Shown here piece by piece: positions 16,837 to 26,200 of a DNA stretch of 64,000 bases. The stretch's first letter is position 1; every line of letters starts with the position of its first letter. Source of the stretch: Pseudooceanicola nitratireducens (GTDB lineage Bacteria > Pseudomonadota > Alphaproteobacteria > Rhodobacterales > Rhodobacteraceae). Location of the stretch: NCBI RefSeq assembly GCF_900109195.1, contig NZ_FNZG01000007.1:1-64000 (forward strand), given 5' to 3'. The position numbers and the translations under genes were made by a program. The notes beneath the pieces were generated by a model. That model saw only the letters and a program-made list of their open reading frames with translations, had not been told where the DNA came from and ran no database searches.

Positions 16837-19044
16837 ATGATCCGTGCACTCCATCGCTGGCCGGGTCTTCTGGCCCTCGCGCTCGTCACCATCCTGAGCC
16901 TGAGCGGCGCGGCTCTGTCGGTCTTCCCTGCGGCCGAACGGCTTGCCGCCCCGCAGCCGGAGACCGGGCTCACGGTCGCCGCCCTCGCGGACCGCATCCA
17001 GACGGTCTATCCGGGCGTCGAGCAGATCCGCCGGTCGCCCTCAGGTCGGATCACCGCCTACTGGTTCGATCAGGGCGCGCCGGGTGCCGCCGTGATCGAC
17101 CCTGCGACGGGTGAGGGCGTAGCCTCGGCCGACCCGAACCAGGCCGAACGCTGGCTCACCAACCTGCACCGCTCGCTGTTCCTCGGGGACGGCGGCCGCA
17201 TCGCCATGGCCGCAGGGGCGGCCGCGATGCTGATCCTCTCGCTCTCCGGCGCGACGCTGGTCGCGCGGCGGGTGGGCGGCTGGCGACGCTGGTTCGCGCG
17301 CCTGCGCGGACCGCTTGCCGGGCGGCTGCACGCCGAGATCGCACGGATTGCAGTCGTCGGCCTCGTCCTGTCCTCCACGACCGCACTCTGGATGACGGGC
17401 TCCACGTTCGATCTTCTGCCGGACGGAGGCGCTATCCCGGCCATGCCGACCAAGGTGAGCGGAGAGACGGAGTTTGCGCTGGACCGGATGGCCACGCTGC
17501 AGCAGACGCCCGTCGCCGAGTTGCGCGAGCTGAGCTTTCCCTATCCCGGCGATGCGACGGACGTCTTCACACTCAAGACGGACCGCGGAACCGGATATCT
17601 CGATCAGGGCGACGGGGCCCTCCTGGCCTGGGCCGATCTAACGGGATGGGAGCGCCTGTCGGAGACCATCTACATGCTGCACACCGGACAGGGTGCGGCG
17701 ACGCTTGGCCTCGTGCTGGGGCTCATGGCGCTCGGCGTACCCGCAATGGGCGCGACCGGCGTGCTGGTCTGGCTGGCCGGGCGGCGCGGTCGGCCGCGCA
17801 TCCGGGGCAACCAGCCCGCGGGGCGCGCTGAGACGGTCCTGCTCGTCGGGAGCGAGGGCGGCAGCACATGGGGCTTTGCCGCGACGCTTCACGCCGCAAT
17901 GACGCGGGCCGGGCAGAGCGTCCATGTCGCCCCGATGTCGGGCTTCGCCCCCGAACGCTACACCAACGCCCAGCGGATCATTCTGCTCGCGGCGACCTAT
18001 GGCGACGGGGCGGCGCCGGCCTCGGCGAAGGGCTTCCTCGACCGGCTGAACGCAACCGACCGCGTGCCGGACATTCCTTTGGCGGTGCTCGGCTTCGGCG
18101 ACCGCAGCTTTCCGGCCTATTGCGCCTTCGCAAGGGACGTCGCGGCAGCGGCGCAGGCGAAGGGTTGGCCCGAGCTTCTGCCGCTCGACACAATCGACGG
18201 GCAATCGCCGCAGGATTTCGCCCGCTGGGGCCGGGCACTTGGAGACGCGCTCGGGATCGACCTCGAATTGTCGCACCGGCCTGTCCAGCCGAAAACGACC
18301 ACCCTGACTCTCGTCTCGCGCCGCGACTACGGCGCCGAGGTGCAGGCCCCGACCGCCATCCTCCGCTTCGCGCTTCCCCGCGTTGCGCTCTGGCAACGGT
18401 TGCTCGGGGGCGGGTTCGCCCGGTTCCAGGCGGGTGACCTGATCGGCATTCTTCCCGAAGGCGGGACCGTCCCGCGGCTCTATTCGCTCGCCTCTGGGTG
18501 CCGCGACGGCTTCATCGAGATCGTGGTCAAGAAGCATCCCGGCGGCCTCTGCTCGGGTCAGCTCACAGCGCTGGAACCTGGCGACACGGTGAGCGCCTTC
18601 TTGCGCCCCAACCCCGGCTTCCGTCCGGGCCGAAGCCGGGCGCCCCTGATCCTGATCGGCGCAGGGACCGGCATCGGGCCGCTAGCGGGCCTTGTGCGCG
18701 GCAATACGCGCCGCAGGCCGATCCACCTGTTCTTCGGCATGCGCCATCCCGACAGCGATTTCTTCTACGGCGAGGAGTTCCCCGGATGGCAGGACGAAGG
18801 GCGTGTAAGCCGGCTGGTCACGGCCGTCTCGCGCGGGGCGCGTCCCCATTACGTCCAGGACGTGCTGCGCGGCGAGGCCACTCAGGTCGCGGAGCTCATC
18901 CGCAATGGGGCGCGCGTGATGGTCTGCGGCGGACGGGACATGGCCGCCGGTGTGGCCGAGGCGCTGGTCGAGATCCTCGCACCAACCGGGCTGACGCCGG
19001 CGGCCCTGAAGGCGGAGGGGCGGTATGTCGAAGATGTCTACTGA
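16837..19044 (+). CDS. PepSY-TM / flavodoxin / FAD-NADP reductase fusion
   Basis: 735 residues. The N-terminal half (about 1-325) is a PepSY-associated membrane protein with helices near 8-30, 125-145, 170-190 and 295-325. A flavodoxin-like domain follows (VLLVGSEGGSTWGFA, AATYGDGAAP, about 340-480), then a CysJ-like FAD/NADP part with RLYSLASG and GAGTGIGPLAG and C-terminal KAEGRYVEDVY. It should move NADPH electrons via FAD and FMN across the membrane. Start ATG 16837 follows GAGGAG. It lies 12 bases after DUF2271, its probable partner, and its 3' end overlaps apbE by 20 bases. Confidence 0.88.
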   Translation: MIRALHRWPGLLALALVTILSLSGAALSVFPAAERLAAPQPETGLTVAALADRIQTVYPGVEQIRRSPSGRITAYWFDQGAPGAAVIDPATGEGVASADPNQAERWLTNLHRSLFLGDGGRIAMAAGAAAMLILSLSGATLVARRVGGWRRWFARLRGPLAGRLHAEIARIAVVGLVLSSTTALWMTGSTFDLLPDGGAIPAMPTKVSGETEFALDRMATLQQTPVAELRELSFPYPGDATDVFTLKTDRGTGYLDQGDGALLAWADLTGWERLSETIYMLHTGQGAATLGLVLGLMALGVPAMGATGVLVWLAGRRGRPRIRGNQPAGRAETVLLVGSEGGSTWGFAATLHAAMTRAGQSVHVAPMSGFAPERYTNAQRIILLAATYGDGAAPASAKGFLDRLNATDRVPDIPLAVLGFGDRSFPAYCAFARDVAAAAQAKGWPELLPLDTIDGQSPQDFARWGRALGDALGIDLELSHRPVQPKTTTLTLVSRRDYGAEVQAPTAILRFALPRVALWQRLLGGGFARFQAGDLIGILPEGGTVPRLYSLASGCRDGFIEIVVKKHPGGLCSGQLTALEPGDTVSAFLRPNPGFRPGRSRAPLILIGAGTGIGPLAGLVRGNTRRRPIHLFFGMRHPDSDFFYGEEFPGWQDEGRVSRLVTAVSRGARPHYVQDVLRGEATQVAELIRNGARVMVCGGRDMAAGVAEALVEILAPTGLTPAALKAEGRYVEDVY

Positions 19045-20005
19045 GCTGACGAGGCACGCCCTGAACGGGGCGACCATGGGCACGCGCTGGTCAGCGCTGT
19101 TCTTCGCGGAGCCGGAGTTCGACCCGGCCCCGATCCGCACCGCGCTGCAGGCGGCCGTCGACGAGGTGGACGGACAGATGTCCACATGGAAGCCGGACAG
19201 CGACGTGATGCGGCTCAACGCGGCGCCGGTGGGAGAATGGGTGGCGGTGCCCGCGCAACTGGCTGCGGTCCTGCGCCTCGGCCTCGAGATAGGGCGCGCC
19301 TCGGGCGGAGCCTTCGATATCGGCATGGGCGATGCGGTGACGGCCTGGGGCTTCGGACCGGAGGCCGCCGCGCCGGATGGCATCCGCGCCGCTATGGAAA
19401 CCTCGCGCCGCCGGGCACATGAGGTTCTGGAGATGGACGACGCCCGCGTGCGCAAGGCCGCAGTCCTGAAGCTCGACCTCAACGGCATCGCCAAAGGCTA
19501 TGGCGTCGACCGGCTCGCCGAGACGCTGCGCGATCATGGGATTTCCGATGCCCTCGTCGGGATCGATGGCGAGATGCGTGCAATGGGCCTCCGGCCGGAC
19601 GGCGAGGCCTGGACCATCGCGGTCGAGGCGCCGGACGCCGATCGCCGGACGCCGCATTCGATCCTCGCGCTGCAGGATGCCGCCGTCGCCACCTCCGGCG
19701 ATTATCGCCACTGGGTCGAGGTTCGGGGACGACGCCTGTCGCACACAATGGACCCGAGGCGCGGTGCGCCGCTGATCGCATCGCCGGCCTCCGTCACTGT
19801 CGTTGCCCGCAGCTGTGCCGAAGCCGACGCGTGGGCGACGGCCCTCATGGTGCTTGGGGAGGACAAGGGCGTGACGCTTGCAAGACAAAGCGGCCTCGAC
19901 GCCCTGTTCCTCTTGCGCGATGATGAGGCCAGCGTAAGAGGCGTGGGAGTCGGACGAGTATTTTCCGAAAAACCAACAGCAATCGCCTCAGCCAAGAGGA
20001 GATGA
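19025..20005 (+). CDS. apbE: ApbE family FAD:protein FMN transferase
   Basis: 326 residues. Family marks: GATMGTRWS near the N-terminus, EVDGQMSTWKPDSDVMRLN, the LDLNGIAKGYGVDR motif, and near the C-terminus HTMDPRRGAPL and an ATALMVLG segment. ApbE splits FAD and attaches FMN through a phosphoester bond to Thr or Ser of extracytoplasmic proteins. No clear signal peptide is visible at the chosen start; a longer N-terminus is prevented by the overlap frame, so export is uncertain. The likely target is the DUF2271 protein at 16355. Confidence 0.9.
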   Translation: MSKMSTELTRHALNGATMGTRWSALFFAEPEFDPAPIRTALQAAVDEVDGQMSTWKPDSDVMRLNAAPVGEWVAVPAQLAAVLRLGLEIGRASGGAFDIGMGDAVTAWGFGPEAAAPDGIRAAMETSRRRAHEVLEMDDARVRKAAVLKLDLNGIAKGYGVDRLAETLRDHGISDALVGIDGEMRAMGLRPDGEAWTIAVEAPDADRRTPHSILALQDAAVATSGDYRHWVEVRGRRLSHTMDPRRGAPLIASPASVTVVARSCAEADAWATALMVLGEDKGVTLARQSGLDALFLLRDDEASVRGVGVGRVFSEKPTAIASAKRR

Positions 20006-20010
20006 GCCGC

Positions 20011-21918
20011 ATGGAAACGACCCGAGCCGATCGCTTGAAGACCGCTATCCTGCTCGGTGCCGTGGCCGGCCTGCTTGTTGGTCTTGCGGTCTACTTTTCC
20101 GGCGAACCCGACGTCGCGAACGCGGTCTGGATCGCGGGCGTCGTTCCCGCGCTCGCCGCGCTCGTGGTCGAGATCCTGCGCAGCCTGCGTTCCGGCGAAG
20201 TGGGCCTCGATATTGTCGCCGCGCTCTCCATGTCGGCGGCGCTCGTCTTCGGCGAGACCCTCGCCGCGGCGGTGGTCGCCGTAATGTATTCCGGCGGCAC
20301 CTTCCTCGAAGCCTTCGCGGAAGGGCGTGCCCGCCGTGAAATGCACGACCTGCTGTCCCGTGTGCCCCGGACCGCGACAAGACACCGGAATGGCGGGCTG
20401 GAGGAAGTGCCGCTGAACGAAATTGCGCCCGGCGACCGCCTTCTGATCCGGCAGGGCGACGTGGTGCCGGTGGATGGCACCTTGAGCTCAGAGACGGCCT
20501 TCGTCGATACCTCGGCGCTGACGGGGGAATCCCTGCCCGTCCGGCTCCGTTACGGCGCCGAGGCCATGAGCGGATCGACCAATGCGGGCGAAGCCTTCGA
20601 CCTGATCGCAACTCACGAGGCCAAGGACAGCACCTATGCCGGGATCGTCCGGCTGGTGGAAGAGGCGCAGGCCTCCAAGGCGCCCATGTCGCGACTGGCC
20701 GACCGTTGGTCGCTGGGGTTTCTGGCCGTCACGGTCAGCATCGCCTTCGCGGCATGGTGGTTCACCGGCGATCCGATCCGGGCCGTCGCCGTGCTTGTCG
20801 TCGCAACGCCATGTCCCCTGATCCTGGCCGTGCCGGTCGCGCTGGTCGCAGGCCTGTCGCGCGCGGCGCATTTCGGGGTGCTGATCAAGGGAGCGGGGCC
20901 GCTCGAGACGATGGCGCGCATCCTCACGCTGATCCTCGACAAGACCGGCACGCTGACGGACGGACGGCCGCAGATCGTTGCAATCGACAGCCACGACGGC
21001 ATGGCAGAGGAGGACATACTGCGCTTGGCTGCCGCGCTCGACCAAGCGTCCAAGCACCCCGTGGCTCAGGCCATCGTCGCCGCCGCAAAGGAGCGGGGCT
21101 TCTCTCTACCCGTTCCGTCAGACGTGGCGGAGATTCCGGGCGAAGGCGTCGTCGGCTATGTCGAAGGCCGGAAGATCATCGTCGGCGGGGATGCCTTCGT
21201 CGCATCCCGCGTCGGACGGCGGCCCGGCGATCATTCCGCCATCGCCGCTGGTTCGGTCCTCGTTGCTGTCGCGGTCGACGGGCACATGGTAGGGCATCTC
21301 GTCATGTCCGATCCCCTGCGCGACGGCGCGGGCCAGATGCTGGACGGGCTGCGGCGCGAGGGGATCGCGCGTATCCTGCTCGCGACCGGAGACCGCGCTG
21401 ACGTGGCCGAGCGTGTCACCGAAGGGCTTGGGCTCGACGGTCTGCGGGCCGGGCTGACACCGGACCAGAAAGTGTTGCTCGTTCTCACCGAGCGCAAGAA
21501 CGGCCCGGTGATGATGGTGGGCGACGGGGTCAACGACGCGCCCGCGCTCGCAGCGGCAGACGTGGGCGTCGCCATGGGCGCACGGGGCGCGGCGGCCTCG
21601 GCGGAGGCGGCGGATGTCGTGCTGCTTGTCGACCGTATCGACCGCCTCGGGCCAGGGATCGAGATCGCGCGCGGCGCGCGCCGCATCGCTGTCGAAAGCG
21701 TTGTCGCCGGGATCGGCCTTTCGGTCATGGGCATGATCGCGGCGGCTTTCGGCTATCTCACTCCGGTGCAGGGGGCGCTCCTGCAGGAGGTCATCGACGT
21801 TGCAGTGATCCTGAACGCCCTCCGCGCGCTGCGCATCGCGCCCCATGAACCCACTATTCCGAAACCAAAGGCTGTCTCCTCCGGGCAGGATGACATCGCG
21901 CAAGGAGCCACGCCATGA
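20011..21918 (+). CDS. P1B-type heavy-metal ATPase with TPC motif
   Basis: 635 residues from the ATG at 20011, which has GAGGAG at 9 bases; the ATG at 20002 sits too close to that site. Counted from 20002, the membrane motif is T269-P270-C271, the phosphorylated Asp lies in DKTGTLTDG (313), TGES at 174-177, and the hinge GDGVNDAPAL. No N-terminal metal domain. TPC rather than CPC or SPC fits the P1B-5-like group, of which Nia of Sinorhizobium has been linked to nickel and iron. The gene lies between ApbE and a VIT1/CCC1 transporter, so iron or manganese is a reasonable substrate (inference). Confidence 0.88.
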   Translation: METTRADRLKTAILLGAVAGLLVGLAVYFSGEPDVANAVWIAGVVPALAALVVEILRSLRSGEVGLDIVAALSMSAALVFGETLAAAVVAVMYSGGTFLEAFAEGRARREMHDLLSRVPRTATRHRNGGLEEVPLNEIAPGDRLLIRQGDVVPVDGTLSSETAFVDTSALTGESLPVRLRYGAEAMSGSTNAGEAFDLIATHEAKDSTYAGIVRLVEEAQASKAPMSRLADRWSLGFLAVTVSIAFAAWWFTGDPIRAVAVLVVATPCPLILAVPVALVAGLSRAAHFGVLIKGAGPLETMARILTLILDKTGTLTDGRPQIVAIDSHDGMAEEDILRLAAALDQASKHPVAQAIVAAAKERGFSLPVPSDVAEIPGEGVVGYVEGRKIIVGGDAFVASRVGRRPGDHSAIAAGSVLVAVAVDGHMVGHLVMSDPLRDGAGQMLDGLRREGIARILLATGDRADVAERVTEGLGLDGLRAGLTPDQKVLLVLTERKNGPVMMVGDGVNDAPALAAADVGVAMGARGAAASAEAADVVLLVDRIDRLGPGIEIARGARRIAVESVVAGIGLSVMGMIAAAFGYLTPVQGALLQEVIDVAVILNALRALRIAPHEPTIPKPKAVSSGQDDIAQGATP

Positions 21919-22616
21919 GCCGCCTCTCGCATTCCGAAATCCACATGGTGCATCGCATCGGCTGGCTGCGGGCCGCCGTTCTCGGCGCGAACGACGGGCT
22001 GGTGTCGACGGCAAGCCTCGTGGTCGGCGTCGCCGCAGCAGGATCGGGAAAGCCGGAGGTCCTTATAGCGGGGCTGGCTGGCCTCGTGGCCGGCGCGATG
22101 TCCATGGCGGCAGGCGAGTACGTCTCAGTCAGTTCCCAGACTGACGCGGAAAACGCTGACCTTGCGCGCGAGACCCGCGAACTGGCGGAAACACCCGAGG
22201 CCGAACTCGAAGAACTTACCCAAATCTATGTCGAGCGAGGGCTGGACCGAGACCTTGCCGAAAAGGTGGCCGTGCAACTGACCGAACGTGACGCGCTCGG
22301 ATCGCATGCCCGCGACGAGCTTGGCATCTCCGAGACCGTGACAGCCCGCCCGATCCAGGCCGCCTTGGTGTCGGCGCTGACCTTCGCCGTGGGTGCGGTG
22401 CTGCCCTTGATCGTCGTACTGGTCGTCCCGGATGCACGGATCGTTTTCTTGGTCGCCGTGTCGACGATCCTCGGCCTCGCGGTTCTTGGTGGATTAGGCG
22501 CTTCTGCTGGCGGTGCTGGTGTTATTCGAGGTGCTGCAAGGGTCACGCTCTGGGGTGCACTCGCCATGGCGGCGACCGCTGGAGTCGGTGCGCTGTTCGG
22601 GGTCGCCGTAGGCTAG
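21915..22616 (+). CDS. VIT1/CCC1-family transporter (Fe/Mn)
   Basis: 233 residues. N-terminal HMVHRIGWLRAAVLGANDGLVSTASLVVGV and GAMSMAAGEYVSVSSQ are family signatures; an acidic cytoplasmic segment (about 65-130) rich in E carries the usual metal-binding role; further helices lie at about 140-230. Such proteins move Fe2+ or Mn2+ out of the cytoplasm. The start overlaps the ATPase stop by 4 bases and AGGAG stands upstream. Its 3' end abuts a broken H-NS-like fragment on the other strand, marking the edge of the cluster. Confidence 0.9.
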   Translation: MSRLSHSEIHMVHRIGWLRAAVLGANDGLVSTASLVVGVAAAGSGKPEVLIAGLAGLVAGAMSMAAGEYVSVSSQTDAENADLARETRELAETPEAELEELTQIYVERGLDRDLAEKVAVQLTERDALGSHARDELGISETVTARPIQAALVSALTFAVGAVLPLIVVLVVPDARIVFLVAVSTILGLAVLGGLGASAGGAGVIRGAARVTLWGALAMAATAGVGALFGVAVG

Positions 22617-22757
22617 GGAGTAGCCGAGGTCTCGGGCGGAAGCTTCCACGTTGGCGCGGGCTTCCACCTTGTGCCGATCTTCGAATGTGGCAATCGCTTT
22701 GGCGACGTCATTCTGCATTTTCTTCAGCTCGCTGAGCGACAGTACGTCGAGATCGAA
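22608..22757 (-). pseudogene. H-NS-like nucleoid protein, N-terminal fragment
   Basis: In the minus-strand frame, about 50 residues (FDLDVLSLSELKKMQNDVAK... to ARDLGYSLA) match the N-terminal oligomerisation part of alphaproteobacterial H-NS-family proteins. No proper start codon lies in place, the C-terminal DNA-binding part is missing, and the fragment ends at the stop of the VIT1 gene. It is a remnant trapped at a recombination junction. Confidence 0.6.
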
Positions 22758-23038
22758 AGCAGCCGTTGGTGCGGTCCGTGTCCTGAATATTCCGGTATCG
22801 ATAGCCCGTCGCGGCAAGGCCCTGCATTCCGCAGCACGGAAGGGCAGGGGGGCGAGAGCCGGTGATAGCCACTTGGGCCGCTAGCGGCGTGCTGGGCTTG
22901 GGGTAAAGCAGTCCCGATGGGCAAGGGGACATGGTCTGGCATGGGCTCCCCGTCTCTCTCTGTCTTCTGGGCCATCCCTTCGACTGACAATCCCCTAATC
23001 CCGTTCGGTCTCCCGCGCGCATGGCCAATGCCGCCGGG

Positions 23039-24475
23039 GGCAAAGACCCGCGCACCTGCCCGCCGTGCCATGGTCATCAGGAAAGCCGCCAGGACGGATT
23101 TGCCAGAGCCGGGACGGCCGAGGATCAGCGTGTGGCCTCCCGTGGGCTCGCGATCCGGCGCGCCCTGTTCGTGGAAGTTGAAGCGAAAACCGCTGCGCTC
23201 CGGCGTCGGGAAGAGTGTGATCGGCACGCCCCACGGCACCTCTCGCCCAGTCTTTCCGAGCGGGGTGCGGTGGAAGGTAGCGAGATCGGCGAAGTTGTGG
23301 TTCGTGATTGCGGCCTTGCGGCTGCGCGCCCCGGTATTGCCGGGATGCTGCGCCATGAAATGCGCGCGCGCCCCGAAGGCTTCCGAGATCAGGTTGATCC
23401 CGGAAGTGGCGGAGATGTTGCGGATTTCGGCCGCGATGTCGTCAAGCGCCGTCTGGGTGCGGGCATAGACGGCCACGGTCATGTGGTGCTCGCCGAAGAT
23501 CAGGCGTTTGGATTCCAGATCGTCCTGCGCGAGTTCCAGTTCCTGGGCGAGACTGACGGCTCCGTCATTGGCGGCCTGCATCAGCCGCAGCTGCCGCTTG
23601 ATCCGGCCCGCCATGATGTTGGCGTTGATCGGCACAAAAGAGTGCGTGACCACCATGTCGACGGGCAAGTTCAACTCGTCGAGCATCAGGCTATCGGTCT
23701 TGGCGGGGTAGTTCTTCACCGCAAAGATCGCCCCGAGCTTGTCGCCGACGGCACCGTCCGAGAGTGCGATGGTCGTGCCGCGGAAGGTAACGCGGGTATT
23801 TGCTACGTCCTCGGCGATCACACCGAGGCGCGACCGGGGGAAGAGCGGGTGCTCCTCGCCTGTGTTGAGTGAACCGAGGAAGCCCAGAAGCTCGCCGGTG
23901 CTTGCGGCCAGCAGGCGGGGCTTCAGCTCATCGAAGGACGACAGCAGAAACCCCACAACCTCGTCGAGCTTGCGCAAGCGGCGGGTCGTGTCCGCCACAT
24001 GTCGCGCGCGAGACGCCCCCAGACCGAAGGGCAGACGGCTGCTCGCCTCGGGGCGCTTGAGCACGGTCAGGGTCAGCGTCTTGTCGCGCAAGCCAGATTG
24101 ACCCAGATGCGCGCGCCAGCGTTGATCGACGGCAGCCGCAAACCCTTCGCCCGGAACGGGCGGCAGGGTCACATCGACCGCTTTCGACACCTTGTGCAGG
24201 TAGAAGGAGAACTCCGTCCCCACCTGCGCGACGATGCCAGCCAGCAACCCTCCGATCCGGTCGAGATGCCCGTCCTCGCTCGTGGTGCTGTTCACCCCTT
24301 CGAGGCGGATGCACTGCATCAGTTCGTTGCCGCGTGTCCGGATCGTTCGGTCGTTCACGAGGCTCACATAAGGCAGCATCATTGAGAGCCGCTTCTCGCC
24401 CTTGACCCATGCGGGTAGCGCGGTCAGCGGATCGATGGCGTTCTCAACCTCATCGGCAATTCCATCACGGGGCAT
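23039..24475 (-). pseudogene. virB4: VirB4 ATPase, truncated after Walker A
   Basis: The first ~479 residues match VirB4/TrbE-type conjugation ATPases, including LILGRPGSGKSVLAAFL (Walker A, about 451-467). VirB4 proteins usually have about 800 residues with Walker B and other motifs further on. Here homology stops near 23039, and the open frame runs on to 22724 with unrelated sequence. The C-terminal ATPase half and all later vir genes are missing. The start overlaps virB3. The gene cannot give a working secretion ATPase, so the conjugation locus is dead or needs help in trans. Confidence 0.8.
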
Positions 24476-24743
24476 AGCTGTCGCCTCCGTGCAGCTTGCG
24501 GTTCGTCGTGGGCGGGGTTTCCTGCAGGGTGATCACCAGGACATCGAGGAAGTTCGGATCCCAGTCTGCGGCCTTCCAGAGCGCCGGCCAGGCTAGCCCC
24601 GCGAACACAGCCACCACCCAGCTCTGCACCCAGAGGAACAGAAGCGTCGAGCCGAAGAGCCAGACCATGGCGTACATGATCGGCAAGCCCATCAGCTTGG
24701 GTGGCCTGAGAAGGCCGATGAACACGCGGGACTGGTCAGCCAT
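24465..24743 (-). CDS. virB3: VirB3-like type IV secretion protein
   Basis: 92 residues. Typical of VirB3: a short N-terminus (VFIGLLRPPKLMGLP), two close hydrophobic helices (about 20-55) and a polar C-terminus (WDPNFLDVLVITLQE). It sits between virB2 and virB4, with its 3' end overlapping virB4 by 11 bases, the normal order. An inner-membrane component of the conjugation channel. Confidence 0.85.
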   Translation of the reverse strand: MADQSRVFIGLLRPPKLMGLPIMYAMVWLFGSTLLFLWVQSWVVAVFAGLAWPALWKAADWDPNFLDVLVITLQETPPTTNRKLHGGDSYAP

Positions 24744-24752
24744 GTATTTAGC

Positions 24753-25043
24753 TCAGGTGGTCCAGATGGCGGCGACGATGGTGGGTGCTGCGGCGATGCC
24801 GGCGATTGCAACCACGACCCAGAGCGCCTGACGAAAGTCGAGGATGCCAAAGAGCCAGGAAAGGAACACCCCGATCAGTGCGAGCGTGCCAATCACGATC
24901 CCCAAGGGACCGGTGATCGCATCGACAATTCCTTGAAGCAGGGTCTGTACCGGCGAGAGGTCGATGCTCTGTGCAAGCGCTGGACCCGCTAGCACGATAA
25001 GGGCCATCGCGCCGAGCGCGACGATCGAAGGTCTCGATGTCAT
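24753..25043 (-). CDS. virB2: VirB2 / TrbC-type pilin
   Basis: 96 residues: a long signal peptide ([19 protein letters not shown]), then a mature part of two hydrophobic helices ([24 protein letters not shown] and [15 protein letters not shown]). This is the usual form of T4SS pilin. The ATG at 25043 overlaps the virB1 stop by 4 bases, so the operon runs virB1-virB2-virB3-virB4'. Confidence 0.85.
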   Translation of the reverse strand: MTSRPSIVALGAMALIVLAGPALAQSIDLSPVQTLLQGIVDAITGPLGIVIGTLALIGVFLSWLFGILDFRQALWVVVAIAGIAAAPTIVAAIWTT

Positions 25044-25723
25044 GAAAGATCTCCTCTGAGCCGCTCAAACACGGCAGTCACACGGGCCACATGCCCTTGG
25101 GTTTCTCGAAAAGGGGGGACGCCGCCGTGGCGCGTGACCGCCTCCGGACCAGCGTTGTAGGCCGCAAGGGCCAGAGAGCCTTCGCCGAACTGGTCGAGCA
25201 TCATCAGCAGGTAGCGGGCTGATCCGTCGAGGTTCTGCGCAATGTCATGTGGGTCCACGCCGAGATCGCGGGCGGTATCCGGCATAAGCTGCCCAAGGCC
25301 TATGGCACCGACAGGGCTACTTGCTGCGGGATTGTATGCGCTCTCGACTTCGATGTTGGCTCGGTAAAGGAGCGCCCAATCAGTGACGGAAAGCCCTGCG
25401 CGACGCAGTGCACCATGCCCGGCATACCGTAGAGCCGTGGTCTCGATCGCATGGAGGATTTCTGGGGTGGCGCGGGCGGCAGATCGAGCCGGGATCGCTG
25501 TCTCGACAGTGGCGTCAGGAACGCGAGGTTCTGCGAAGAGAAAAAGGCGCCCGTTTGCCTCTTGAGAAGTGGAAATCAATTGGCCGTCTGGGCCAACCGA
25601 GAAGATGAAGCCGTCGGCCAGGGCCGGGGGCGCGGAACAAACGCCTGTACCCAAAGCAACGACGAGCGCAGTCGCGCGGTCAGCTGCCTTTGACCGGAGG
25701 CGCGGCGTGGCGCTCGCGGCCAC
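25040..25723 (-). CDS. virB1: VirB1-like lytic transglycosylase
   Basis: About 227 residues. A signal-peptide-like stretch ([18 protein letters not shown]) precedes a lysozyme-like SLT domain with catalytic E in [27 protein letters not shown] and [13 protein letters not shown]. It opens peptidoglycan for the secretion channel. No ATG fits; the GTG at 25723, preceded by an AG-rich sequence, is my best choice and overlaps the upstream gene by 44 bases. Other GTG or TTG starts are possible. Confidence 0.75.
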   Translation of the reverse strand: MAASATPRLRSKAADRATALVVALGTGVCSAPPALADGFIFSVGPDGQLISTSQEANGRLFLFAEPRVPDATVETAIPARSAARATPEILHAIETTALRYAGHGALRRAGLSVTDWALLYRANIEVESAYNPAASSPVGAIGLGQLMPDTARDLGVDPHDIAQNLDGSARYLLMMLDQFGEGSLALAAYNAGPEAVTRHGGVPPFRETQGHVARVTAVFERLRGDLS

Positions 25724-26006
25724 CTTCTTCAAGTGGGATGCTAGCGGTTGTACAGCCCATGTCGGCCAGGAAACTGACAAGACCAACGATGGTTTTGAAG
25801 TCGCGGAGCTTGAGGACGCTTCGGCTGGTGACGAGCATTTTATCGTCACGCCCATCAGTGGCGACGGCGCGGATGACCCACGAGCCGTACCAGCTGTTAT
25901 GGCGCTTCTCCGCTCGCTCCTTGCAGACCACCTCAATGAGGTAGCCCTCGGCGAGCAAGCCGCGCAGTCCGTCTTCTGTAACCACATTCGGGGCTTCTTC
26001 TATCAT
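25680..26006 (-). CDS. Hypothetical plasmid protein before virB1
   Basis: 108 residues from an ATG at 26006. It contains [34 protein letters not shown] and no known domain, signal peptide or membrane helix. It is the first gene of the virB row, and a promoter-like copy of the 32-bp repeat lies upstream at 26072-26103 (TTGCTA, 17 bases, TATCGC in its direction). A role in conjugation control is possible but is only inferred from position. Confidence 0.6.
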   Translation of the reverse strand: MIEEAPNVVTEDGLRGLLAEGYLIEVVCKERAEKRHNSWYGSWVIRAVATDGRDDKMLVTSRSVLKLRDFKTIVGLVSFLADMGCTTASIPLEEGGRERHAAPPVKGS

Positions 26007-26071
26007 GGCCTTCCCTTGGGTCCTTGTTCTGCCTGGGTGCAGTATCAGGCCCACGGGGTCGCAACACCGTG

Positions 26072-26103
26072 AGCGATACAAAACAACATTAATGATAGCA
26101 AGA
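26072..26103 (-). repeat. 32-bp inverted repeat, left copy, promoter-like
   Basis: The reverse complement of this stretch equals 27478-27509 with one mismatch in 32. Read outward (minus strand) it holds TTGCTA, a 17-base spacer and TATCGC, which looks like a sigma-70 promoter for the 25680-26006 gene and virB. The palindromic core CATTAATG could be an operator. The two copies face outward around the ParDE region. Confidence 0.75.
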
Positions 26104-26200
26104 CAATAATAACGTGTTGACGAAGTTCGCCTTGCTCCGATAACGGTGATAGCCGACAGAATGATAATCTTAAAGGCGGCAAAGGAGTTTTGCCCTGCGG

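Noticed and set aside
23040-23234. Frameshifted continuation of VirB4 in another frame
   Set aside because: The other minus-strand frames here do not show Walker B or later VirB4 motifs, so truncation rather than a simple frameshift is preferred.
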